This document shows, in pieces, positions 1-12,300 of a stretch of 64,000 nucleotides of DNA. The notes under the pieces are model-generated. The model was not told where the DNA came from. It worked only from the letters and a program-made list of their open reading frames with translations, and did not search any database. The translations under genes and the position numbers were made by a program. Within the stretch, counting starts at the first letter, position 1, and each line of letters starts with the position of its first letter. The DNA is from Amoebophrya sp. A120 (lineage: Eukaryota > Sar > Dinophyceae > Syndiniales > Amoebophryaceae): positions 4,938,619-5,002,618 of the forward strand of contig CAJINV010000004.1 of the NCBI GenBank assembly GCA_905178155.1, written 5' to 3'.

Positions 1-1622
1 TGGCGCTTCAACTGGAGTCGTTTTTTTGCATTACAAATTATTTCGATTTCCACTTTGAGGATTTCCATTCTGAGGCTGTCATATCCCAGTCGACTTTCAG
101 CCACGCGTCCATCTTATCAAATGCAATTATGTCTGTGTCTGGAAGGTTGCAACTTGTGATGCTATGTTTCGACTCTAAAAAGATTTGTATTGCATGACCA
201 GCAAGGGGAGCCCAGTTTTTGCTACGTGGGGAGGGCATTTGTCATGCGGAGCAGGCATCAGGAAGCCTTCTAAAAATCTGTGATGCTATGTCCCGCATTC
301 CAGACCTCATGGGTCATGGCAACCCTGCGTGACAAACTTGTATTCTTCCAGACCCAGACATATTTGCATTTGATACATCTTCCACAAGCACATCGCCGCG
401 CCAACAGAAATATCAAATGCAAAAATGTCTGGGTCTGGAAGATTCGGGGAGTTTGTCATGCACAACTGTACATGACCCAAAATGCCTGTGATGCATGCTG
501 TAGCATCACAGTTCTCGCAAAGCCTTGGTAATGCCTATTCTGCATGAGAAATGCCCTCTCCGAGTGGCAAAAATTCAAGCAGCTTTTGCTGCTCATGCAA
601 TACAGATTTTTCTATCGTCTACAGGTAGCATCACAAATCCCATTCTTTCCAGACCCAGACATTTTTGCAATCCATACGTGATCGTCGAAAGCATAAAGAC
701 CACAAAGAACTGACAGGGTAAAATGGCATACTCGAACCACAACCGGGGAAACGCGTCGAATTGGTAGGTGAGGAGGTGTATCAAGTGTAAAAATGTTTGG
801 GTCTGGAAGAGTGCAGACTTGTCATGCACATTTTCCATGACCCATGAGGTCTGGAGTGCGGGACCTAGCACGACACATTCTGTGAGGCCTCTACCATGCC
901 TATCCTGCATGAGAAACCGCCTCCCAACTTGGTCAAAAGTGAACAGCTTTTGGCACTCATGCAACACAGATTTTTGCATGCTTCAGATTTACCATGACAA
1001 GTTGCCACCTTCCAGACCCAGACATTTTTGCAATGCATAAGGTAGATGCCGAGGTAGGTCAACACGAAGATCAAATACACGCAGAGCGGAACGGTCCGGG
1101 TATCAAATGCAAATGTGTCTGGGTCTGGAAACTTGTGATGCTGGGTGGCGTATCATGAGGAGGCAACAAGTGCTGGTGCAGCATGACAAGTTTCAGAGCT
1201 TCCAGGTGTTGCCTATTCAGCATGACAAACCACGTTTCTGCATGGCAGAAAAGTGAGGCTCTTGGGTAACGTGCATGACAGATTTAAGAGTCATGCCAGA
1301 CAAGCATGACAAACATGCATTCTGCCAGACCCAGACATTTTTGCAGTTGATACCGGGCAAGCAATGCCAACGTCGTTCCGGAGGAGACGGATTGGGGAGA
1401 GAGAAGTTCTTGTCCTTGATGTAGCTGTGGTTGGTGACCAACTGCATGATGTTGAGCGTGGTCATAGTACTCAACATGTTGCTTGAGCTTGCTCTCCTGC
1501 ACCACGCCTGCAGTTGATGTACTACTTTGTGGGGGCGTGGACGTCGCATAGAAGTCCGCCTTCGACGTTGTGCCCTGGCTGCGACGCCGGAGGTCCACCT
1601 TCGACGTTGTGCCCTGTTTCAT
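1..1622 (-). CDS. partial multi-pass membrane protein, split by four introners
   Basis: The reading frame is rebuilt by removing the four family-A introners at 115-375, 411-676, 779-1039 and 1101-1352, each with one copy of its 5-bp flank. The pieces 1622-1353, 1100-1040, 778-677, 410-376 and 114 to about 90 then join in one frame. An N-terminal Gln/Ser/Thr-rich part contains a repeated GTTSK motif. Two hydrophobic segments follow, LCVYLIFVLTYLGIYLL and ILPCQFFVVFMLSTIT, so this is an integral membrane protein. The first ATG in the frame is at 1622, but the frame is open to 1733 without an ATG, so an upstream exon is possible. The protein continues past the left edge, where another element beginning TATGACAG may interrupt it near position 90. 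I do not recognise the family; a transporter or channel is possible but unproven. Confidence 0.6.
115..375. mobile_element. introner, family A (A1)
   Basis: Begins TATCAAATGC and ends GCATTTGATA. The inverted ends carry the family-A core GTCTGxGTCTGGAAG and its complement. The 5-bp direct repeat CATCT lies at 110-114 and 376-380. Excision with one repeat keeps the host frame. Confidence 0.9.
411..676. mobile_element. introner, family A (A2)
   Basis: Inverted ends TATCAAATGC and GCAATCCATA around the GTCTGGGTCTGGAAG core. The flanking 5-mers AGAAA and CGTGA no longer match, yet removing the element plus 5 bp still joins the two membrane-protein exons in frame. Confidence 0.85.
779..1039. mobile_element. 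introner, family A (A3)
   Basis: Inverted ends TATCAAGTG and GCAATGCATA with the family-A core. Flanking 5-mers AGGTG (774-778) and AGGTA (1040-1044) match at four of five bases. Excision joins the transmembrane exons in frame. Confidence 0.88.
1101..1352. mobile_element. introner, family A (A4)
   Basis: Inverted ends TATCAAATGC and GCAGTTGATA. Perfect 5-bp repeat CCGGG on both sides. Its interior is the reverse complement of the A7/A8 interior, so the subfamily is in the opposite orientation here relative to transcription. Confidence 0.92.
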
Positions 1623-2688
1623 CTTCTGTTGGGATGGTCGTGAAGAACTTTGCAGCTGCCAGAAGTGCGTCGACGTATTTTCAATGCGACTGCGAGGACG
1701 AGCGGTAGGAACTACGGCAGGCACAGGGCGCAAACTTCAAGAGCGTCATGATGTAGATTTTCCCCATGGTAGTCTTCAGATGCAGATCGTCAAATAAATC
1801 GCACTTATACTTGATTGAACTACGACACAACGAACCTGAGGGGGATCAGATTCGTGTGACCTGCTTGAACAAAACATACGTCTCTACTACTTTTTTAGAA
1901 GAAACATTTTTCCGCAGAACTGCTGCAGGGTCAACTTCTGCTTCTGCATCCAATTCTACTCGTTTTCGCCGAAGAGTAAGGTTCATACATCGTGAAACGA
2001 AATGTTGTTCGAATGAAAATGGGAATGCCAGCGACACGAATGGAACCGGAAACGAGATGACGAAAGGAGCGACTTTTATTTCCTTCCAGACGAGGTTCCG
2101 AATCCGAAAATAGGATCACAGGCTCTATTCGTATTCATACCCACGACGACGACGACGACCCAGCATAGAAGACGACTACATCTTCACAACCGATTTTTTT
2201 TTTAGTTACTCTACCTAGTACCACGACAACTTACGTGCTGCTTCGTACAATTTCGTTAAGTCTGACGAGTACTACGAGATCTTGAATTATCTCGCTGCAA
2301 CTATCACATTAACATTTCCTATTCGTAGTTGTGTCGAATGAGTGAACTTTCATCACCAGCTCGAAACGAGTATAACTTTTTCACAACCGAGGAACACTGG
2401 ATTCGAATTTCCTTCAAGAACTATATGGGATCGTGATGACCAAATTTATTTTCCCAAATAATTCGACCGAAGTGCAAATTCAAAAAGTTTTTCTTGTCTT
2501 GTCCGAGCGAGTGCGAGATGCAGAAAAAGGGTATGATCTAGATCTGTTCTCTTCGCAACATTCTACTTCTTGTGTCGTTCTTGGGATTTCGGATGATGTG
2601 GACCATCTACGACCAGTCGCACTTGACCACGTGGGCGCCCTACTGTCCTCCTTCAGAATCTTTGCGACCACCAGGGGACGAGTCAATG
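1623..2688. other. intergenic region
   Basis: Lies between the 5' end of the membrane protein gene and the stop of NTH1. A short CGA-rich run occurs near 2145-2160. No ORF here has family support; the 94-codon plus-strand frame at 2433-2717 overlaps the NTH1 end and looks like a shadow. The missing first exon of the membrane protein may lie at 1623-1760. Confidence 0.5.
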
Positions 2689-5600
2689 TCACAGAAGTTT
2701 CTCCAGCTCTGCTCTGATCGCCTTCCCCGCTACCGAAGTAGATGAACTTGAACTACCTTGTTTGCTGCAATAATCAAGCGGCCGCTTCCCTGCGTGGTCC
2801 GTCAACAACAGTGCCTTCTTTGCCTCCTCCTTGCCGTATCAAGTGTAGAAATGTCTGGGTCTGGAAGATTCAACTCATCCTGTTTCTGCATGACACAGAA
2901 GGTCTGGCATGGAAGCTCTAGCATCACAGATTTCGAGAAGCTTCCGCATCAATGCCGAATCCGCATGACAAGTCACCTATTTTGCTGACAGAAAGTGGGG
3001 AGCTTTAGCTTTTGCTACCTATGCATGAGAGATTTTTGTGTGTTCTGAAATGCGCATCACAGGTTACATCCTTCCAGACCCAGACATTTGTACATTTGAT
3101 ATGCCGCACTTCTTGACAAGAAATTTGACCGCGGCAAGCTGATCCAGCTCGATCGCGACGGTTAGGGCGGATTGCTTCGATGCCGGGTCGGGTTTCAGCA
3201 AGAACTTGCTGGTCGACGTCGTGGCTCCACCACCTCCCATCCGCAATACCAGGTCGAGGTGCGAAACGCCGCCGGCGTCATCTCCGGAATTGTCTTCATG
3301 CTCATGGTCCTTGCGCACAGCCACGCACGGCAGGTACGAAGCGCGGGTTTGCAGTAACTGGCCCATGCCGACGAGGAGCGGGTTGAACTCTGATGGAATT
3401 ATATATGTGGTGTTGGTTTGAAGATCATTGTAGGCATGGTTCTTCAGAGATTTTTTCAAACTACAGGGCATCTAGGGCAAACTTCAAGCAGGAAAGGCCA
3501 CAACGACAAAATCAATTTACCAGTTTCACTGGATAACAGAACGCGAGTCATTCGCTCCAAGCGCTGTAAATGACGAAACAGGAACAGCCTACAAAAAACG
3601 TCTAGTTAGGTTACCTTTCCACTCCTTCACCGGCAAGAACTTCTCTAGCTGCTTTCTGGTGTCTTCCGGCGTTTTCGCGTTTTTCGTCCATCCGATAAAA
3701 TCGCAGATCCGATGAATGTGTGCGTCCACACAGATGCCGCTGTCGTAAACCCCGAAGGCCTCCTGCAAGACGAGAAAGGCCATTTTCGGCCCGACGCCCG
3801 GGAGTTTGAGGAGTTTTTCCAGGTTGTTCGGCACTTTGCCATTGTATTCTTTTACGAGAATTTCGCTCGTCGCTTTCAAATATGAACTGCAAAAGTATCC
3901 GTATCGTACTCGTATAAATGCATGACCCTCAGCATGAGAAATAAAATTTGTACTGCGGATTTACCTTGAGAAAAAAATTAAAATTTGTAATGCATGCAAG
4001 TACGATGCTTTGCAATACGAGTACGATACTTTTGCACAAGATATCAAATTTTTCGCCTTTGTCGCGTGCATCCCGACCATCTTGATCGCGGTGTCGATTT
4101 GATCAATGGAGTAGTTTTCTGCTACTGTTTTCGGGGATAGGATTCCTTTTCCCAAAGATTTCAGGTTTCTCACGGCTTCGGCCGTGTACTGGTCCTTTGT
4201 CAGAGCATACTATCCACGGTAAACTTCCCAGCACACACGTAGAAATCATGTACATCTAAAGTAAAACTCAATGGCGGTCCTGCATGACAAAACTCGCCGT
4301 CAATCGTCTTGCGCATGACAAGTGGAACTCTACTTCAAGCTGGCCGCGAAATTTGTCATGCATTTTGTACGTGTACGGGAAGATTGTATTGCATACAGAC
4401 AGCATCGCCGCAACGAGATGGTGAAACGCCATGTCCGGAGAGTCCCGGTCCGCAAGCATATTGCACCCGATCACGTCTTATGAAATGCAGCAAAAGTGTC
4501 TGGGTCTGGAAACTTGTAATGCTGGGTTGGGAAGAGTGAATGCTCTGCAATGCACAGCCCAGCATGAGAAATATTTGTGTGGCTTAGTGTAGTGCTTTCG
4601 CTTTCCGCATGACAAAGTCCGTTTTGCATGACAAGCCAGAGGGTCTCTTCTTGGACACGCATCACAAGCTCTTCAGTCATGCTAGACAAGCATGACAAAC
4701 CTTGCATCCTTCCAGACCCAGACATATTTGCAATCCATACGTCGACGTCGGCGATCTTTTCGAACCGGAGATTCTTCATCAGCTGCAAGGTCTTCTGCCA
4801 ATTTTTCGGGCCGGAAGAGCAAGTCGAAGAAGGAATTTTATCATTTTTCGGTCGTTTGGAGGTCGTGGTACTTAGGACAAGGCTGCTCTTCATCGCAGTA
4901 CTCTTTTTCATAGCCACCGAAGACGCTGTGGTCGTCTTGCTTTTTAGTTTCGCAGGCTTTGAAGCACCCGTGGCTTGTTGAATCTTAGTCTTCTTCATCG
5001 CGTGCGAGGGTGCTTTTGCTTTTGCCCTCGACGCTGCCGAAGATGAAGCCAAAGCCAATGTCGACGAAACTGCAGTTTTCCTCTTTATGTCGTCCTTCGG
5101 CGAGACTTGGGGGTTGCCTAACTTAGTTCTCCTAACGCCGCTCCCCGTTTCTTTACCAGCTGCCGCAGCTTTCCGCACCACAGTCACTGACGTTTTCTTT
5201 TTGTTCTTCTTGCCGGCTGCGACTTTTACTTTAGAAGCTGCTACGGTGCCTACCTTCCTACCGACTTCCGTCTTCTTCTCCTTCTTCGCGGCAACCGATC
5301 TCGATGAGGACACGGCCGGCCTTGGTGCAGCGGCAACAGCAGCAACTTTACCGTCACGCGGAGGCTTTTTGCTCAGGACGAGATCATCGAGAAGTTTCTT
5401 GCAATCTGCAGAAATGTCAGTGCCACTTAGTTTTCGCGCTGACAGCGCGTCAGTTGGTACCAATTTGCTGCTGATCGCCGCCGACCGAAGTCCACCTGCC
5501 CGAAGAGAGCCTGCTGTGTGCGCTGTAATGGGTCGTACAAGAGATTTCTTCACCACCCGTCCCGTTTTCATCGACGCGGACACCGCCTTCATCGCGACAC

Positions 5601-5703
5601 CACGAGAAACACCAGTAGATTTCTTCTTCTTAACACCACTGACCAGATTGTTTTTCGACATCGACGGGCCGCTCATTCTTTTATCGGCTTGGCCTCGTAC
5701 CAT
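2689..5703 (-). CDS. NTH1: endonuclease III (NTH1-type DNA glycosylase/AP lyase) with ankyrin-like C-terminus
   Basis: Base-excision-repair glycosylase for oxidised pyrimidines. Exons 5703-4740, 4478-4396, 4210-4044, 3880-3615, 3389-3101 and 2836-2689 join into about 635 residues. The first 300 residues are Lys/Ala/Ser-rich and basic. The HhH-GPD domain follows, with LTKDQYTAEA, the hairpin LPGVGPKMA holding the catalytic Lys, and VDAHIHRI holding the catalytic Asp. The order and spacing match eukaryotic NTH1. Four introns are introners (families A, E, B, A). The fifth (3390-3614) is a canonical GT-AG intron. After LLVGMGQLLQTRASYLPC the four Cys of the usual [4Fe-4S] loop are absent. The chain instead runs into a Gly/His-rich linker and one ankyrin-like stretch (ALTVAIELDQLAAVKFLVKK) and stops with TGA at 2689-2691. 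Start: ATG at 5703; a second in-frame ATG lies nine codons downstream. Confidence 0.92.
2837..3100. mobile_element. introner, family A (A5)
   Basis: Inverted ends TATCAAGTG and CATTTGATA, core GTCTGGGTCTGGAAG. Perfect 5-bp repeat TGCCG on both sides. Excision joins the two ankyrin-like NTH1 exons. No GT dinucleotide is available at the 5' junction on the transcribed strand. Confidence 0.93.
3390..3614 (-). other. NTH1: canonical GT-AG intron of NTH1
   Basis: Starts GTAACC and ends CATCAG on the minus strand. Removing it joins ...VKEWK to EFNPLLVGMGQ, the expected NTH1 sequence. It shows that ordinary splice sites coexist with introners in one gene. Confidence 0.9.
3881..4043. mobile_element. 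introner, family B (B1)
   Basis: Family-B ends: TATGAACTGCAAAAGTATC on the left and GATACTTTTGCACAAGATA on the right. Perfect 5-bp repeat TCAAA. Excision restores KAKNLKATSEILVKEY in NTH1. Confidence 0.92.
4211..4395. mobile_element. introner, family E (E1)
   Basis: Left end TATCCACGGTAAACTTCCC, right end GGGAAGATTGTATTGCATA. The same pair of ends occurs at 40197-40350. Flanking 5-mers CATAC and CAGAC match at three of five bases. Removing the element plus 5 bp gives MLSALTKDQ in NTH1, the expected length at this motif. Confidence 0.8.
4479..4739. mobile_element. introner, family A (A6)
   Basis: Ends TATGAAATGC and GCAATCCATA with the GTCTGGGTCTGGAA core. Flanks CGTCT and CGTCG. Excision gives KIADVDVIGCNM in NTH1. 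Confidence 0.9.
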
Positions 5704-6368
5704 GATGAAGATGAAGACGAACTCGAATTGAGAAACAAATCAAAAACAGAAAGAGAAACAAGTATAGCGTGTGTAAATTATTTTGTAAGGCACAACTGAA
5801 CTACAACTAGTGCGACAAGTTGGACGGCATCATCAAGACCTAGAAGAAAAGAAGGTAGTGACTCACTCCGCTTTCCCCCACAATTTTCTACTTACGATCA
5901 AAGTCTACGTAACTAGGGTAACGATAAAGGAAATAAGGTGAAGCAGAAATGGAACAACAGACAGGTCAAGAGTGTTGTATAAAAGTGCGTGGGGCCGAAC
6001 CACAGACCAGACGACGTGGCAACAATTTATTCTTATTCAAGCACCCTGCTCTGAAGTTTATTTTGCTGGTCTTTATGGAGAATCGCAATCGGGTGTAATT
6101 GATCCAATCTACGACTGCTGCACGCATTGATGTAGGGTCGTGATGCTTCATCTCAATTCTTGGAAAATTCAAGCACCAAACTGGTTACCAGGAGACCCAA
6201 GACATCTTCTTGAACTTGGACTTGATGCTGTGCAAAAAATGTAAAAACGAAGTAGGGAGCTGGTCTCGTCGCACGCTGTTCTTGTTAGACTGATACAGAT
6301 TTGATGCTGTTGGCACGACAAGCCCAAGTAAGAATACGTTCTTTAGAGTTCCTTATAATTTCGTATCC
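5704..6368. other. intergenic region
   Basis: Between the NTH1 start and the eIF4G-like stop. AT-rich, with no supported ORF or RNA gene. Confidence 0.5.
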
Positions 6369-9300
6369 CTACTTATCCACAACACTCTCGTCCTTGTCTT
6401 CCACTTTCTCCCCGGAAGCAGGTGAAGAAAGCAGAAGTGCATTTTTCTCCCGGTTTTTGTATTCCGCCGCCAATGTTTTCCACTCCTCAGACTCCGCTTT
6501 TCTAACCAGATCCTCGAAAAAAACCTGAACGCGCATCCCGTAGTACCGTTTGCTGTCGTCTTTTTCTCTTTTGACCTCCGTCAACAACTGGAACCTGGCG
6601 AGATACCTGTCCCACAGATGTTCTTCTTGAGCGGCTCCTTTTTGTTGCCCCTTTCCTTGGTTTTCCATCCCGTCCTCCTGAGCAGATGACGACATGCACT
6701 GCAGCGCAAACCCAACGGTTTTCAAAAGCATTCTCGCGGCGTCGAGCCCATCCTCGCGCGGAAGGTTGTTATTTTCTTCTTTCAACACAACTGCTGGCAC
6801 TGTCATGTGCAGCAAATCATCCAAAATATCCGTGATCGCTTTCAAGGGGACGAGGTCCTTCAAAAACAGCTCACCAACGAACCGCAGATGGTTGCTTACT
6901 CACGGACCGCCCGTGATCAGAGGGGGTCTGGAAATGCCTCAGGAATGCTCCAGGAATCTGCTCAGAAATGTCCCGACTTTGCATATATCGCCGCGCATCG
7001 GAGTCATCGTCTTGGTCGCTTCCATACGTCGCGCATCACTGATGCGCGACACGATGAGCACGCCATAGCAACGGAAGGACGGGCCACGGGAATTATCTGC
7101 GCCGTCCTGGACAACCTACATGGGCGGACCGCCGGCCGGCGCGAAGATTGGGCGCGGGCAATAGACCCAAAACCACAGACCCGGCGAACCCCCGGGGCGC
7201 GCGCCCTACGCCACCACGCTGCAAAACTGAAGCGCATGCCGCTCGCGTCACACACGTGACACGATGGCGCCACGGTTCGGAAAAACGGGGAGCGCCCCTC
7301 GGAGGGTGTTGCGCGCTGGTTAGGACAAAGGTTGTCGCCCAGCGCGCAAAGCTGGTGGCCGGCTGGCAATCCGTGCGACGGCTGGTGGCCGGCCGACAGG
7401 GCGCGCATGCGAGCGCGCGGCCCACAAAGTGCGGCCCGCCCGTCCCTCCGAGCACGCGCCGCGGCCTGCGTCTTTTGCGCGGGCCGTGTTTCCTAATTTC
7501 TTTCTGCGAAAATACAAACCAGCTCCAGCGCGCCGGCGCGCCTTTGCTTGTGCGCTTGTAAGAAACACGCCAAGCAGGTTTCCTTGGGGAAAACCGAGAG
7601 GGGCCCTGGCTTCTTCCCCCCAATATGATTTCCCTGAAGAAAGAAAAACCGGGCCCAACCCTCCCACCCAACATCCCCGAATCGGCGGCCTTTCCCTGGG
7701 TGCCCAGCTAGGTAGCGCGCCGGGCCAGCGGCCTGCCCCTGCAAAAGCACACACCGGGCCGCCTACCATCAACGCAGTGCGGTAGGTGTCGCCGGCCAAG
7801 GTCGCACGCGACAGCTGCGGCGCGCGAAGCTTCTACATCCTGAGCCCGGCGGCCGGGCCGGCCGGGCTTCCACCGCCCTGCTCTTTACCCGCAAAAACCT
7901 GCGCAATCTTGCGCCGGACCCTCCGCCCACCACAGTTCTTCGCCCCTTCATTCGCTGCGTGCTCACTTGCCGCGCCCAAATCCCGAAGACCTGCCCGAAA
8001 CGCCGGCCGCCCATTCCGGCCCCCCTCCGTCGGACCGGCCGACAATATTCACGCGCCCAGTCTTAGCAATCGGCCTGGGCGTGCTCTGCAGGACATCCGT
8101 CCGGGATATGAGAAGCGCGAGGAGCGCTCTGGGCCTGCTCTGTAGATCACTCCGCAACTGCTCTGGAGATGCCGCGGCCTTGCAACATAACACCGGAAGA
8201 GGTGGCAATACTGCCGCGCCGCGGATCTTCTTCGCAGTTTCGCGGAAATTTCGACCCTTTGCAGCCTTCACGCAAAGGCACCTTTTTCACGGGATCGGAC
8301 TCGTTCGCCACGGCGCAACGGCCCGCGCGCGAGATCGATGGAAACAATCTCGGACGGATTTGCCATCGATTCCCTCGCTCTCGGGTGGCTGTGGCGATCG
8401 TTATGAACTTGATCCGTGCGGCAATTTTTGCCGAATTTATGAAACGAATAAGGAGCATCCTGCAAAGCTGAAAAAAAACAATCAAGGGCACTGCGAAACC
8501 CGCGAAAAAGCAACACCAAGAAAAGCCGAAACGCGGAAAACCGTGGCGCCATTTCTGCTATTGGGGAAAAAATGTCGCGGCTTTTGCATTTTTCTTCTTC
8601 AGGAAAAAACCTGAAAGCGTTTGCATTTTTTTCCTTCAGGGAAAAACCCAAAAAAGTTCGCGCGATTTTCTTTTAGAAAAAAAACAAAAAAGCTGCGCGC
8701 GATTTTCTATAAGAAAAAAACCGAAAAAGTTGCGCGCGATTTTCTATAACAAAAAAACCCAAAAAGCTGCGCGCGATTTTCTAAAGGCCAGAAATGTGGA
8801 AAATCGCCGACCTGATCGGTCTCATACCATCGGGGGAAGGCAGAAAACCTGGCCCGTCTTCGGTTTTGGTTTTTTTACATCGGGGAATCGCGCGCGACTT
8901 TTTTGGGTTTTTTTGTGATAGAAAATCGCGCGCAACTTTTTTGGTTTTTTTCTAAAAGAAAATCGCGCGCAACTTTTTTGGTTTTTTTCTAAAAGAAAAT
9001 CGCGCGAACTTTTTTGGGTTTTTCCCTGAAGGAAAAAAATGCAAACGCTCTCAGGTTTTTTCCTGATGGAGAAAAATGCGAAGGCCTCGACATTTTTCCT
9101 CCCTTTACAGAAATGCGGCACCCGGTAGCGCGTGTGGCTTCGCTTTCGCCTTTTTTTTTGGCCTACTTTCTTGGCCCGGTCCTTTCAATTTTTTCGCTTC
9201 ATTCGCGGTCTTTTTACTACCGTAGCTCGATTCACATTCGCCATGATTCTGATTCTCATTCGCGACGTTTCTGATTCTGAGTCACAACGTGTGGCCCCCA

Positions 9301-12300
9301 CAAGCCAAATAGCTTACAACATGTGGCCTCCACAGGCCAAGTAGAGTTTTGCTCTACGCAATATCTACAACGGGTCAGCTGTAATCGGGGCGCTGAAGCT
9401 CGTCAACGCACATCATCGTCGGACTCTGGGTCTGACACGGGGGCCGCGTTCGCGAACTCCGGCGGCTGCTGCTTCATCCGGCTGCCGGCCGCCGCTCTCG
9501 TTGGTGAAGGGGGCGCCTAAGTCGTGCCGAGGGAGAGGAGCGGCGCCACACATGGCGCCAGTGGCTGCGCCAATGAGTTAAGCAGCCCCATTAACTTCAT
9601 GCGGTTCGGCTTTGCCTATAAGCCGCTGCAAGGCCTTCGCCGGCACTTGCATCGAAGCAAGGCCAACACGGCCCGCGCGGGGGCGCCAGCCTGGCTGTCG
9701 GCCGGCGGCCGGTCCGGCTGGCAGAAGCCAGGAAGGGCCCGCGGGCTGAGGCAGGCCTTCGCCCCAGGTCTAAGACTGCCTTGGATGCCAATCATAGACA
9801 CACACACGCGGCAGCGCCCTGGGCTTGGGCGGTAGAAGCGAAGGGAAACTGACTGAAGCAATTCTGCTTGCCACCAAACCACCCAAGACCAGCAAGAGAC
9901 GAGGAAAAACGAAGCCGGGTCCGCCCGTGTCACGCGCGTGACACGGTGGCCCTGTGATCTAGAGAAGCAGGGCAAAATCCCCCTCGCGCCAAGGGGCGCG
10001 CCTGCGCATGCGAAAGCAATGCGCCACGACAATGGGCTGACGAAGCGCCCGGCTGTGGCCAAGCGGCGCCGGCAGGCGGCCAACGAATGGGAGGCCGGCA
10101 GTTGGTTGCCCTCCCGGGTGAGGCCGGCCATGCCGGCCGCCCACAAGGGAGGAGGGCCAGAATAGCAGTCCGCCGCGCAGAAAGCAAGGCCGGGCCCGTG
10201 CCTTGCTGCCAAAGAAACAAAGAAAGGAACAGCGGCAAGGCCAGCGCACTGCCTTCTTACAGAGGCAGCCCCGCTGAAGGCCTCAACCTGTCAGAGCAGG
10301 CACTGAACCGCCGGGGCGGCGGAAATGCAGGGGCAGACGCGGCGCCTGCAATGCTTCGTACCGGGCTGCGGACAAGACGCCGGCGCGCCTGCGACAAAAC
10401 GAAAGGAAGCGGGCACAGATAGGCCCGACACAAGTGTGGCGCTGCGGCACTTCGCGTCCATATATGCAAGGGAAGGCCGGCAAAAGGATAAGGGGCAAAC
10501 GGGCGGCGCCCGAACGTCAACGCCAGCCGCGGCCCGCATTGCGCGCCACAAAAATGCGCCAAATACGGCAGCGGGCGCCGCGTCTCGAGGAAGCTGCTTT
10601 GCGATGGCCCGGCTCGACGCCTTGCGTGCCCCTCTTCCCTGCAACCACAACGAGGGGCGCCGGCGTTGTGGGAATTGCCTCCGCCTTACATTCCCGAGGC
10701 CATTTCTGAGACATTTTTAAAGATGACGGGATCACGGGCGTGGCAGTGCATAAGTTGCTCGAGAACGTTGACGCGCAACGCTTATCCTGTGCAAAAGTAT
10801 CGCACTCGTTTCGTAGTAATCGCAATTATGCATGACAAGTCGCCTTCCTAAGCTAAAACAGCATGACAAATTCATTTGTCATGCTAGGGAAATTTCAATT
10901 TGTAATGCAATTTATACTAGTACGATACTTTTGCATTTCATACCGCTGTCGCTGCGGGTAGATTTGGTGTTGGTCTTCCGACGAGCCAAACCATAGATAC
11001 CGCCCACTCAGAAGCCGCGTGGAGGAGGTGGTGCTCGTGTCCGCATGAAGATGATTTTTACTGTCTTTCTTCCAGTAGGCCAGGTCTCGCATTTCTTTCG
11101 TGAAATCGTACTGCTCTTGTAAGGCGGTCATCAGCAGCTCTCGGAACAAGGTCACGGCAGGAGCGGGAGTACTAGAGTTGTCTTTCGTATTACTGGGCAA
11201 CAAATCTTGGATGGAAAAGAACGTCAATTCCGGAAGCCGTTTTTTCCAAACGTGATCCAACAGTACAACGTACAGCTGCACAAACGACGTGCCAAATTCA
11301 AAAACTCTTTCCTTCGTCGTCGATTCGTACATCGCTTGGGCACAAAACATGCGCGCGAGGGTCTGCAAATCCGCTTGTGTTTTGATTGCCAAATTAGCGA
11401 CGTCTTCGCTTTGCAGGAGTTTCTGCAAATTACTCACCGACACCTTGTTTAAAATCACCTGCAATTGCCGGTCCAGAGTGGTCGGCGGGGGCCGCGTTGC
11501 TGTGTTCTTTGAATTTGTTCCATTTGTTCCCTGCGCTTTTGGTTTTTGTTTTTTTCCTCGTTTCCTGATGTAATGTTCCTTATCCTTGACGCGACTCGCG
11601 TCTTCTGCTGGCGATGATGATGATTTACTAGCCGATAAAGCTGTAGACGTCGCAGTAGCAGTTACTTCTTGTTTTTGTTTGTCCCGCACCTCGGAACTAC
11701 CGGACGAAGTGGCTTCCGCTTTTTTTCCGGCATTTTGAGTTTTATTGCCTTTTCCACTGGGTGTTCCGTTTTTCGACATCTTCCAATGGGGCTGCTGTTG
11801 ATCCGCGTAGTACGGGGAGGCGCTGTGCTTGCCTTTCTTCCCAGAAGAAATGCCTGGAAGGAAATATGTAGTTTGTAGTTCCGGATAAAGATGATGAGCA
11901 GGCGCCGCTGGAACAACATATGGAAGTTGATATGCATATGCTTCTTCGCCTTGATGATAGTACCCGCCGTAGTAACCAGCAGTAGCAGCGGAGACAGCTC
12001 CAACATCGAGTCCCGGGCTTCGAGTCGGTGGTGCAAACCCTAGCGAAGCTGTAGCTCCCGTCCCGTCGGCAAAATTATACCAATCTGCGGTCGGCGGATA
12101 GAAGGTTGCTCCTGCCGGCTTTCCTAGCTGAGCGACATGGTCGTACTCGTAGCCTTTACCGAATGCTGACACATCACTTGCTTGCTGATCCGGCTTCCCG
12201 CCCTTTTTGCTCGAAGAGCAGCTCGTCTTCCCCGGAAGTTGATTTTTTCCGAGAGCAGGCACTCCTGCTGCGCCAAAAACTCCACCAGGGTCTGCTTTTT

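Noticed and set aside
1284-1549. Alternative frame through the A4 junction
   Set aside because: The frame ending ERRWHCLPG runs into the element without joining the transmembrane exon; the Gln/Ser-rich frame joins it exactly with the 5-bp rule.
7004-10650. Numerous long Arg/Pro/Ala-rich ORFs in the GC-rich intron
   Set aside because: Open in several frames on both strands at once, as GC-rich DNA tends to be; no domain signatures.
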